From the NCBI GenBank assembly GCA_946480835.1, contig CAMLLC010000013.1, forward strand, positions 1 to 64,000: a stretch of 64,000 nt of DNA, given 5' to 3'. Below the pieces are notes generated by a model. It saw only the letters and a program-made list of their open reading frames with translations. It searched no databases and was not told where the DNA came from. Shown in pieces: positions 56,646 through 64,000 of the stretch; position 1 is the stretch's first letter, and each line of letters begins with the position of its first letter. This DNA is from Entomomonas sp945283395 (GTDB lineage: Bacteria; Pseudomonadota; Gammaproteobacteria; Pseudomonadales; Pseudomonadaceae). The translations under genes and the position numbers were made by a program.

Positions 56646-57074
56646 TTAAATTTTCAATTCTTGGGGTTGTTGAGCGGTATGAGGGTGTTCAGTACCCTTA
56701 TACACTTTCAGCTTACGATACATAGCACGTCCTAATGGATTCTTAGGTAGCATACCTTTTACAGCTGTTTCAATAATACGTTCTGGTGCTTTGATAACTA
56801 ATTTTTCAAAACTAATTTCTTTTATACCACCAGGAAAACCAGAATGTGAGTAGTATTTTTTATCAGTAGTTTTGGCACCAGTTACTTTCACTTGCTCAGC
56901 ATTGATAACAACAATGTAATCACCAGTATCAACATGAGGAGTATATTCAGGTTTATGTTTGCCACGTAGGCGTGATGCGATTTCAGTCGCTAGACGACCC
57001 AACGTTTGCCCTGCAGCATCAATAACAAACCAGTCACGTTTAACAGTTTCTGGCTTTGCACTAAAAGTTTTCAT
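56646..57074 (-). CDS. rplM: 50S ribosomal protein L13
   Basis: Early-assembly protein of the 50S subunit. The 142 residues are standard: MKTFSAKPETVKRDWFVIDA start, GQTLGRLATEIASRLRGKHKPEYTPHVDTGDYIVVINA, and MLPKNPLGRAMYRKLKVYKG near 107. First gene of the rplM-rpsI operon. The 259 bases upstream hold its promoter, which I could not pinpoint. Confidence 0.98.
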   Translation of the reverse strand: MKTFSAKPETVKRDWFVIDAAGQTLGRLATEIASRLRGKHKPEYTPHVDTGDYIVVINAEQVKVTGAKTTDKKYYSHSGFPGGIKEISFEKLVIKAPERIIETAVKGMLPKNPLGRAMYRKLKVYKGTEHPHTAQQPQELKI

Positions 57075-57333
57075 TCTTTATAGCCTCAAGACCGCATAAA
57101 AAGACGGCGGATATTACTAAAAATGGGTTAAAAGTACAATACCACCCATTGCAACGCTTTGTGGGGTCGGGGTATAGCGTGCATGGAAGCAATCAATCAT
57201 TATTGAAGCAAAGCTAGGCACTATGCTTCAATAGCGCAGGTTTTACAAATCCCTGCTAAAATAGCCGTATAATTATCCAGATTATCAGGAAAATAGCAAG
57301 TAAATTTTTCTGGTTGCAATGGATAGTGCGTTT

Positions 57334-57948
57334 TTAGCCATTTAACTGATACTTTAAAAATGATTCTGTAATTTTTGGATGGCTATCATAAATAGTTTCA
57401 AGTTTTGGGCAATACCATAAACTAGCAGGAGTAACTGTCCGTCTTTGCCAAGGAATTTTACCAAAAAACCAAAGTTTCCAGAAAATTAAATCTGCCTTAG
57501 GATTCGTTTGAAGAAGTTGACTGAAAGTTTCTATTTTGCCCAGTTCAATATTAACTGCTGCTTTATAAATTTCATAGACAAATTTAGAACAAAATTGCCT
57601 CTTAGAATCATATTTAAAACCGGTATGGTAAAATATGTTAAGACGACCTGGGACTTGACTAAAAATAGCCAGTTTTTGTCGATCTGTGAGAGTTTGTTTA
57701 AGACGTTTTATGGCGACATGGTTATGGTGTGATCTATTAACAAATTTGGTTAAGCTAGTAGTTTGAGAGAGAGGTACTTTACTTTCAGCCACTATATAAT
57801 CGCTTCCATCATATCCTACTATAATACCTACATGGTTACTCCAGCATAGCGAAGCTCTGGAGATATTTTCAAATAAAAAAGCTGCCACACAGGTAAAAAC
57901 AATATCCCCTATCTCTAATGGTGGGTAATGATTTTTTAATGATGGCAT
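57334..57948 (-). CDS. yebB: YebB-like permuted papain-fold protein
   Basis: Homologue of E. coli YebB, a member of the NlpC/P60-related, circularly permuted papain-like (YiiX/YebB) enzymes; no substrate is established. The 204 residues contain EIGDIVFTCVAAFLFENIS near 12, CWSNHVGIIVGYDGSDYIVAESKVPLS near 35 with the conserved histidine, and FKYDSKRQFCSKFVYEIYKAA near 115 with the likely catalytic cysteine (RQFCSKFV). WKLWFFG and VTPASLW follow. It lacks a signal peptide, so it appears cytoplasmic. It is divergent from cbrX. Confidence 0.88.
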   Translation of the reverse strand: MPSLKNHYPPLEIGDIVFTCVAAFLFENISRASLCWSNHVGIIVGYDGSDYIVAESKVPLSQTTSLTKFVNRSHHNHVAIKRLKQTLTDRQKLAIFSQVPGRLNIFYHTGFKYDSKRQFCSKFVYEIYKAAVNIELGKIETFSQLLQTNPKADLIFWKLWFFGKIPWQRRTVTPASLWYCPKLETIYDSHPKITESFLKYQLNG

Positions 57949-58089
57949 AATTACTCCCTAATTATTTATTAATGTTCTAGGGTAAAAGTATGCAATTGTT
58001 TATACTGTTAAACAATAACTAAGAAATATTCTGTAATTAATGTAGTGGAGCATTAAAAACGTATCGAAAGGTTAATGTTTACTAAATAA

Positions 58090-58278
58090 ATGGAAGAATA
58101 TATGTATATTTATCGACTAGTCTTATTGTTGATGGTTATTATTTATTTGTTGTCACCTAGTATCATGGATTGGTGGGTGGTTGATGATGGTAGATGGTAT
58201 AAGCCATATTTATTTTGGTTCATTACTATTATTGCCACTATGCTGTTACAGGGAAAACATGATGTTGATGAATTATAG
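58090..58278 (+). CDS. cbrX: Small membrane protein CbrX
   Basis: A 62-residue membrane protein with two hydrophobic segments (about 8-23 and 41-55) and the linker MDWWVVDDGRWYKPYL. It stands just upstream of and overlapping cbrA, exactly as the small cbrX gene does in Pseudomonas, where its translation is coupled to that of cbrA. The 20-base overlap with cbrA here predicts the same coupling. A direct role for the peptide is not established. Confidence 0.82.
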   Translation: MEEYMYIYRLVLLLMVIIYLLSPSIMDWWVVDDGRWYKPYLFWFITIIATMLLQGKHDVDEL

Positions 58279-61210
58279 TGTTGGCTATCTTGTAATTATT
58301 AGCGTTCTATACTTATTAATGCTTTTTAGTATCGCATGGCTTTCAGAAAATACTAAAATTAGTAGTAAATTAACTAAGCATCCTATTATTTACGTTTTAT
58401 CCTTAGGTGTTTATAACAGCGCTTGGGCTTTTTATGGCATGATAGCCTTAGTCAAGCACTATGGGTATGGTTATCTAGCCATAGGATTAGGCTTTACAGG
58501 GGCTTTTTTATTGATGCCCGTCCTGATGTATCCTATTTTGAAATTAACCCAAACATATCAGCTTTCTTCATTAGCTGATTTATTTTCATTTAGGTTTCGT
58601 AGCCGTTGGGCAGGCGTATTAACTTGTATTTTTATGCTGATAGCTATGTTACCTCTGATAGCACTGCAAATAAGAGCTGTAACCGAATCTATTACACTTT
58701 TAACGCATCATACTACGTCTCATTGGATTTCTTTAATTTTTTGTAGTTTATTAGTTATTTTTGCGGTACTGTTTGGTTCTAGACAAGTTTCCATTAGAGA
58801 AAAACGAACTGGGTTAGTGATGGCCATCGCCTTTGAATCAGTGGTTAAGCTATTAGTTTTTCTAATTATTGGTGGTTACATTGTTTATAGCGGTTTTGGT
58901 GGTTTTACAGAGCTAAATGCTTGGCTAAATGACCATAAGGAAGTATTGGTCACCTTAAAAACGCCTTTGCAAGAAGGCCCTTGGCGTGCCCTTTTGTTAT
59001 GCTTTTTTGCGGCTACTGTTGTTATGCCACATATGTTTCATCTTACGTTTACTGAAAATGTAACTCCTAAAGCTTTAATGATTGCTAGCTGGGGAGCGCC
59101 ACTATATTTATTAATAATTGCTTTTTGTGTGCCTATCATTTTTCTAGGGGCAGTAATGCAAGGTTCCACAATTAATCCTGAATTTTATATTTTAGCAATA
59201 GGAGTAGATGATAATAATCAATGGTTGTCTTTAGTTGCTTATATAGGGGGATTAGCAGCGGCAAGTGGCTTGATAATTGTTTCAACAATTGCGTTATCGG
59301 GGATGATATTGAATCACCTAGTATTACCTTTTTACACCCCCACTGCAAAAATTAATATTTATCGCCAGTTAAAAGGATTAAGAAGAACATTAATAGTTAT
59401 TATTATTTTATTAGGTTATTTATTTTATTTGGTGGTGAAAAAAAATTATTCTAATAATGAGCTAGGTATTACTGCCTTTAGTGCTACATTACAGTTTTTT
59501 CCTGGCGTTTTAGGTGTGTTATATTGGAAACTGGCTAATAAAAAAGGCTTTATAACTGGATTGTTAATAGGTATGAGTGGCTGGCTAATTATTATGTTGG
59601 TTCCACTTGTTAGCGATATAAATAAAATAACTTTGCCATTTATAGGTAATTTTCCTTTATCAGGCCCTAATGATTGGCATTTAACCAGTATTGTATTGTT
59701 AAGCATTAATGCTCTAATATTCATAGTGATATCATGTCTTAGCAAGCATTCAAAGGAAGAAAAATATATTGCTAATTTGTGTGCTGTCAATACCACCCAG
59801 CATTTACAACTAAAAGATGTATCGCTAACTTCTCCGCAGGAGTTTATTCAGGCGTTAGAGGGATCATTTGGCGCTAAAACAGCGCGTAAAGAGGTGAAAC
59901 GGGCATTAGATGATCTAGGTTTTTCTATGACGGAGCATAGATCTTATGCACTTCGCCAGCTAAGGGAACAAATAGAAGTTAATTTATCAGGGTTGATGGG
60001 GCCTCACATAGCGCAACAAATAGTAGACAAGTTTTTACCTTATCAAACTGAACAAATGATAGCGCAAAATGAAGATATTTATTTTATGGAAAACCGTCTA
60101 GAAAGCTATGAATCTAGACTAACAGGATTAGCAGCTGAACTTGACGCGTTAAGGCGTTACCATAGATTAACATTACAAGCTTTACCCATAGGTGTTTGTT
60201 CTGTTTCCAAAAACCAAGATATTTTATTGTGGAATAGAGCAATGGAGAGATTAACAAGCTTACCGGCAGATAAAATCTTAGGAGCTAACTTAAAATATCT
60301 AGAAAGTTCGTGGCAAGAAATATTGATTGGCTTTGTTGAATCCCTAGAAAACCATATTTATAAGCAAACAATAGTGATTAACGGACAAAGTAGGCTATAT
60401 AATTTACATAAGGCGGCAATTGGTGAATCAGTCCTTATTAATAGTGGCGGGGTAGTGATTTTAGTAGAGGACATTACCGAAATTTATTTATTAGAAGATC
60501 AACTTATCCATTCAGAGCGTTTAGCGTCAATAGGCCGGCTAGCAGCAGGGGTAGCTCATGAAATTGGTAATCCGGTGACAGGTATCGCCTGTCTAGCACA
60601 AATTTTACAAGAGGAGTGGGCAGATCATAGAGAGATAAAAGAAATGTCTGGACAAATTATTGAACAAACAAAACGTATTTCTAAAATAGTGCATTCGTTA
60701 ATGAGTTTTGCACATACTGGTGAACATGCTCAGTCAAATGCCCCAGTAAGTTTATACGAAATTACCCACGAGACTATTCATTTATTAGTTTTAAATAAAG
60801 AAAAGAAACCAGTCAACTTTCAAAATCTATGTAATCCAAATCATAAAGTTATTGGTAATTCGCAACGTCTAACCCAAGTGCTTATTAATTTATTAGACAA
60901 TGCTAGAGACGCCTCGCCAGAAAATGGCGCTATTATTGTTATCAGCCATGATTGTGGTAATGAAATTGAACTTTGTATTGAAGATGAAGGTGAAGGCATT
61001 AACGACGAGATTAAAGCGCGTATTTTTGAACCGTTCTTTACTACTAAAGAGCCAGGAGTAGGCACTGGCTTAGGGCTAGCTTTAGTTTATTCCATTATCG
61101 AAAATTCTCACGGTAAAATAACCCTCAAAAGTCCTATGAATCTGCAAACTAAAACGGGCACTTGTTTCTCTATTACATTACCTAAATACATAGAAACGAA
61201 TATGCTATAG
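58259..61210 (+). CDS. cbrA: Sensor histidine kinase CbrA
   Basis: Sensor of the CbrAB system, which controls use of amino acids and other carbon sources. The start MMLMNYSVGYLV gives 983 residues, the length I recall for P. aeruginosa CbrA; the frame could extend further upstream but inside cbrX. The N-terminal half (about 1-500) is a sodium/solute symporter-like domain with about 13 helices. A PAS domain falls about 630-740, HisKA with His767 in AAGVAHEIGNP, and HATPase with NLLDNARDAS and GTGLGLALV. cbrB follows 40 bases later. The symporter domain of relatives transports histidine; the signal sensed here cannot be told from sequence. Confidence 0.96.
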   Translation: MMLMNYSVGYLVIISVLYLLMLFSIAWLSENTKISSKLTKHPIIYVLSLGVYNSAWAFYGMIALVKHYGYGYLAIGLGFTGAFLLMPVLMYPILKLTQTYQLSSLADLFSFRFRSRWAGVLTCIFMLIAMLPLIALQIRAVTESITLLTHHTTSHWISLIFCSLLVIFAVLFGSRQVSIREKRTGLVMAIAFESVVKLLVFLIIGGYIVYSGFGGFTELNAWLNDHKEVLVTLKTPLQEGPWRALLLCFFAATVVMPHMFHLTFTENVTPKALMIASWGAPLYLLIIAFCVPIIFLGAVMQGSTINPEFYILAIGVDDNNQWLSLVAYIGGLAAASGLIIVSTIALSGMILNHLVLPFYTPTAKINIYRQLKGLRRTLIVIIILLGYLFYLVVKKNYSNNELGITAFSATLQFFPGVLGVLYWKLANKKGFITGLLIGMSGWLIIMLVPLVSDINKITLPFIGNFPLSGPNDWHLTSIVLLSINALIFIVISCLSKHSKEEKYIANLCAVNTTQHLQLKDVSLTSPQEFIQALEGSFGAKTARKEVKRALDDLGFSMTEHRSYALRQLREQIEVNLSGLMGPHIAQQIVDKFLPYQTEQMIAQNEDIYFMENRLESYESRLTGLAAELDALRRYHRLTLQALPIGVCSVSKNQDILLWNRAMERLTSLPADKILGANLKYLESSWQEILIGFVESLENHIYKQTIVINGQSRLYNLHKAAIGESVLINSGGVVILVEDITEIYLLEDQLIHSERLASIGRLAAGVAHEIGNPVTGIACLAQILQEEWADHREIKEMSGQIIEQTKRISKIVHSLMSFAHTGEHAQSNAPVSLYEITHETIHLLVLNKEKKPVNFQNLCNPNHKVIGNSQRLTQVLINLLDNARDASPENGAIIVISHDCGNEIELCIEDEGEGINDEIKARIFEPFFTTKEPGVGTGLGLALVYSIIENSHGKITLKSPMNLQTKTGTCFSITLPKYIETNML

Positions 61211-61250
61211 TGATAAGCTTATTAAGAGTAATAATCAAGATGGACTACTT

Positions 61251-62654
61251 ATGTCACATATACTTATTATTGAAGATGAAGCCATTATTCGTTCTTCACT
61301 TAAGCGGTTATTAGAACGTAATCAATATCAAGTAAGCGAAGCAGCTTCTATTGCAGAGGTACAAGCCCAATATCAAATTGCAAATTTTGATTTAATTATT
61401 ACCGATTTGCGTCTTCCTGGGGCACCCGGAACAGATATGATTAAGTTAGCAGAAGAGATTCCAGTGCTTATTATGACTAGCTATGCTAGTTTGCGTTCGG
61501 CTATAGACTCTATGAAAATGGGGGCTGTTGACTATATTGCTAAACCTTTTGACCATAAGGATATGTTAAATGCAGTGTCCGAATCTCTAAATAAAGGAAA
61601 AATAAATCCTAAAAATAATTCGACTTTACAAGAAACTGCCACTAAAAATAAAGGTACTGCCTATAATGAGGTAGAAATTATTGGCTCAAATGACTTAATG
61701 AAAAGCTTATTTGAAAAAATAGAGAAAGTAGCTCCTACAAATTCAACAGTCCTTATTTTAGGTGAATCAGGAACAGGCAAAGAATTAGTAGCCAGAGCAC
61801 TACACGAAAAGTCTTCTAGAGCAAAAGCTCCGTTGGTATCAGTCAATTGTGCAGCTATTCCTGAAACACTCATAGAGTCGGAACTGTTTGGTCATGAAAA
61901 AGGAGCTTTTACTGGCGCGACCTCTGGACGAACTGGACTTATAGAAGCCGCTGATGGCGGAACATTATTTTTAGATGAAATAGGTGAATTGCCATTTGAA
62001 TCACAGGCTAGGCTGCTTAGGGTTTTACAAGAGGGTGAAATACGTAGAGTAGGTTCAGTTAACTCTCAAAAAGTAAATATAAGACTAATAGCAGCTACTC
62101 ATAGAGATTTAAAAGCATTAGCCGCTAAAGGCGAATTTCGTAGTGACTTATTTTATCGACTTAATGTGATTAGTTTAAATCTTCCGCCGTTAAGAGATAG
62201 GGGGGATGATATCTTAAAGATAGCGCGGAGCTTTTTAGCTAGACAAATGCAACGAATGAATAAAACCCTCCTAGTCTTTTCTAAAGAAGCTGAGCAGATT
62301 ATTGTAAAACATCCATGGTATGGAAATGTTAGGGAGTTAGAAAATGCTATTGAACGGGCCGTTATTTTATGTGATGACAATATAATCACAGTTGAAAATT
62401 TAGGGTTAGATTCAGATAGCTATGAAACGGCTAATTTGGATGACGATGATTTTAATTTATTATTTGAAAAACAACAAGATAGATCTGCTGCTAAAGAACC
62501 TAAAGAAGGGCTTTCTTTAGAGGACTATTTTCAGCGGTTTGTACTTGAAAATCAGGATAAAATGACTGAAACCGAAATAGCCCGAAAACTAGGGATTAGT
62601 AGAAAAAGCCTTTGGGAGCGTCGTCAAAAATTGGGAATACCAAGGAAAAAATAA
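61251..62654 (+). CDS. cbrB: Sigma-54-dependent response regulator CbrB
   Basis: NtrC-family response regulator paired with CbrA. The 467 residues (about 478 in P. aeruginosa) have a receiver domain with the phosphorylated Asp52 in LIITDLRLPG. The AAA+ domain has Walker A LGESGTGKELVARAL near 170 and the sigma-54 contact motif GAFTGA near 219. The Fis-type HTH is TEIARKLGISRKSLWERRQKLGI at the C-terminus. In Pseudomonas CbrB activates the small RNA crcZ just downstream; no convincing crcZ or sigma-54 promoter is present in the 430 bases that follow here. Confidence 0.96.
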   Translation: MSHILIIEDEAIIRSSLKRLLERNQYQVSEAASIAEVQAQYQIANFDLIITDLRLPGAPGTDMIKLAEEIPVLIMTSYASLRSAIDSMKMGAVDYIAKPFDHKDMLNAVSESLNKGKINPKNNSTLQETATKNKGTAYNEVEIIGSNDLMKSLFEKIEKVAPTNSTVLILGESGTGKELVARALHEKSSRAKAPLVSVNCAAIPETLIESELFGHEKGAFTGATSGRTGLIEAADGGTLFLDEIGELPFESQARLLRVLQEGEIRRVGSVNSQKVNIRLIAATHRDLKALAAKGEFRSDLFYRLNVISLNLPPLRDRGDDILKIARSFLARQMQRMNKTLLVFSKEAEQIIVKHPWYGNVRELENAIERAVILCDDNIITVENLGLDSDSYETANLDDDDFNLLFEKQQDRSAAKEPKEGLSLEDYFQRFVLENQDKMTETEIARKLGISRKSLWERRQKLGIPRKK

Positions 62655-62948
62655 GCAGCTTAATCAGATCAATACTATGTAAAAGTATCAACTAAATTTT
62701 GGACTTTAAGCATGGTATTTCCTAACACAATTACTAGCTCTATAACTTGGCAGGCTATTTGTTGCTGTAATGCATTCATAATTGGTGAAAATGAATTAAC
62801 TCTCATAATTGTGAGAGTTAATTAGCTTATAATGAATACAAGATAAATAGCGTATAAGCACTTTGTATAGTGAGAAATTATCCTATAATTTATTGACACC
62901 TTAATTATATAGCAATCTATCTATTTGTTACCTAGATAAGCGTTGTCG
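62655..62948. other. Spacer after cbrB
   Basis: About 290 bases with no clear gene. It holds the perfect hairpin at 62794-62823 and a TTGACA at 62893-62898 with only a poor -10 (TCTATC, 17-base spacing). A near sigma-54 element TGGCAG...TTTGTTG at 62748-62762 has T instead of C at the key -12 position. Confidence 0.4.
62794..62823. repeat. 12-bp perfect inverted repeat downstream of cbrB
   Basis: AATTAACTCTCA (62794-62805), loop TAATTG, TGAGAGTTAATT (62812-62823). The dyad is exact. No T-run follows, so it could be a weak terminator for cbrB, an operator, or a stable RNA stem. Confidence 0.6.
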
Positions 62949-63080
62949 ATGAAAAAGTATCAAAAATGGCTAAACAAATTAATAATAACTACTTTGCTTA
63001 TTCTACAAGTTATTAAATTAGCGAATAACCGTTTGTTATTTTATTGGGGACGATATAAAAAATTAACTCAGCCTGTATAG
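62949..63080 (+). CDS. Possible 43-residue small protein
   Basis: A short frame MKKYQKWLNKLIITTLLILQVIKLANN ending in KKLTQPV, with a basic start and one hydrophobic stretch (about 11-24), suggests a small amphipathic or membrane peptide. A TTGACA lies 51 bases upstream, but the -10 is poor and I see no ribosome binding site before the ATG. It may be chance; it is offered as a candidate only. Confidence 0.25.
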   Translation: MKKYQKWLNKLIITTLLILQVIKLANNRLLFYWGRYKKLTQPV

Positions 63081-63085
63081 GAACG

Positions 63086-64000
63086 TTATGCAGGATAGAT
63101 AGCACCTAAAATCCTTAATCCTTTTGCACCGGTAACTGCTGGTCGATTTGCTGGCACATTCTCCAAGCAACAGTGAGCAAGCCAAGCAAACGCCATAGCC
63201 TCCAACCATTCAGGTGGAATCCCATATTTAGCACTAGTTACGACCTTAGCGTGTGGTAGGTTATACTGTAAGCGCTTCAATAATTCATCATTAAGTGCTC
63301 CACCACCACAGACGATCAGCTCATCAGTAAAAGGCTGGCTAGCCTTAAGGGACTGTACAATACTTTGTACAGTTAACTCTAAAAGCGTGGATTGAACTAT
63401 ATCATCCGTGACGGGATGGTTATATTCTGCTAACTTACTCTCCAACCAACGTAAGTTGAATAATTCTCGTCCTGTACTTTTGGGACCTATTTTTTGAAAA
63501 AAATCATCAGCCAATAATATTCCTAATAATTGTTGATTAGGTTTGGCACTTGCCGCCCATTTCCCCTTGTCATCATAAGCCTTACCTTGCTTAACCGCAA
63601 TCCAACTATCAACTAATACATTACCAGGTCCGCAATCAAAACCATGAGTGATTTTATTAGGCGCAAGTAAAGAAAGATTACTGAATCCTCCTATATTTAA
63701 AATAGCTCTAGATTGATTAGGACATTCAAATAGCATTTCATGATAAGCGGGTACTAATGGAGCTCCCTGCCCACCTGCAGCTACATCTCTGCTCCTAAAA
63801 TCAGTTACAACAGATATTCCAGTTAATTCAGCCAATAAAGCGCCATTACTTAATTGAATAGTAAAACCTCGGTCTGGCTCGTGCCGTACAGTTTGTCCAT
63901 GACTACCTATAGCGCGAATAGCAGAAGGAGAAAGTTGTACTTGCTGTAAGAGTTTTTCAATACCCTCTGCCGCTAAGTCAGCCAAATCTTGCTCTATGAC
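63086..64000 (-). CDS. anmK: Anhydro-N-acetylmuramic acid kinase (5' end beyond window)
   Basis: Kinase of murein recycling that converts 1,6-anhydro-MurNAc to MurNAc-6-phosphate with ATP. About 305 codons are inside the window; the frame stays open to the edge, and the missing start of about 60 residues (where the GxMSGTSxDG motif lies) is outside. Visible motifs are GSHGQTVRHEP, VTDFRSRDVAAGGQGAPLVPAYH, ILNIGGFSNLS, FDCGPGNVLVD and VCGGGALND, all typical. The C-terminus GAKGLRILGAIYPA is complete. Cytoplasmic. Confidence 0.96.
   Translation of the reverse strand, partial: VIEQDLADLAAEGIEKLLQQVQLSPSAIRAIGSHGQTVRHEPDRGFTIQLSNGALLAELTGISVVTDFRSRDVAAGGQGAPLVPAYHEMLFECPNQSRAILNIGGFSNLSLLAPNKITHGFDCGPGNVLVDSWIAVKQGKAYDDKGKWAASAKPNQQLLGILLADDFFQKIGPKSTGRELFNLRWLESKLAEYNHPVTDDIVQSTLLELTVQSIVQSLKASQPFTDELIVCGGGALNDELLKRLQYNLPHAKVVTSAKYGIPPEWLEAMAFAWLAHCCLENVPANRPAVTGAKGLRILGAIYPA

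Noticed and set aside
62655..63085. A CrcZ-type small RNA downstream of cbrB
   Set aside because: Only one AAnAAnAA motif was found and the nearest sigma-54-like element has the wrong base at -12; not enough to call.

Overview
The window is a 64 kb chromosomal segment of an AT-rich gammaproteobacterium. Gene content, protein lengths and local gene order point to the Pseudomonadales/Pseudomonadaceae: dnaE-accA, tRNA-Tyr-Gly-Thr-Trp-secE-nusG, glyQ-glyS-gmhB-plsC, gmk-rpoZ-spoT-ridA, oxyR-recG, moxR-DUF58-tgpA and cbrX-cbrA-cbrB are all Pseudomonas-type neighbourhoods. However, the base composition is far lower in GC than Pseudomonas, tufB is absent from its usual place, several intergenic stretches are long and empty, and at least two genes are decaying. 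That combination suggests a host-associated, genome-reducing relative (for example an Entomomonas-like insect symbiont). The taxon is an inference; the sequence contains no 16S gene.

Layout. 1-2.3 kb: an unrecognised secreted protein and an 870-base region with no intact gene. 2.3-7.1 kb: dnaE and accA. 7.2-23.9 kb: the information-processing block, with four tRNAs, secE, nusG, rplKAJL, rpoBC, rpsL, rpsG, fusA and tuf, closed by a strong terminator where Pseudomonas would continue into the S10 operon. 24.4-28.3 kb: a tightly overlapping moxR-DUF58-transglutaminase (tgpA) operon. 28.3-32.1 kb, minus strand: a universal stress protein, an unknown protein, a BtuF-like binding protein with ribA, and bcp. 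32.1-33.1 kb: a decayed linear-amide C-N hydrolase. 33.1-36.3 kb: trhP and a WapO-like carbamoyltransferase. 36.3-39.0 kb: the only clearly accessory stretch. Here comM is cut off after its Walker A motif and followed by an orphan small gene, a perfect 18-bp inverted repeat and two divergent phage-type regulators around a perfect palindrome.

39.2-50.7 kb: a long plus-strand housekeeping run (glyQS, gmhB, plsC, gmk, rpoZ, spoT, ridA, oxyR, recG) ending against a convergent gamma-carbonic anhydrase-like gene. 50.8-55.9 kb: membrane proteins (a DUF218 protein, a GabP-type permease, TerC, CycA). 56.2-57.9 kb, minus strand: rplM-rpsI and yebB. 58.1-62.7 kb: the cbrX-cbrA-cbrB nutrient-sensing two-component system. 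63.1-64 kb: anmK, running off the window edge.

Functionally most of the window is core metabolism, translation and transcription. Amino-acid themes recur: two APC permeases, CbrAB control of carbon/nitrogen use, and RidA. Envelope themes are GmhB and the WapO-like carbamoyltransferase for LPS core, PlsC for phospholipid, AnmK for murein recycling and TgpA. No CRISPR array, intact transposase, rRNA or convincing riboswitch was found. I found no clear new multi-gene system; the comM insertion region and the unknown proteins are the best candidates for follow-up.
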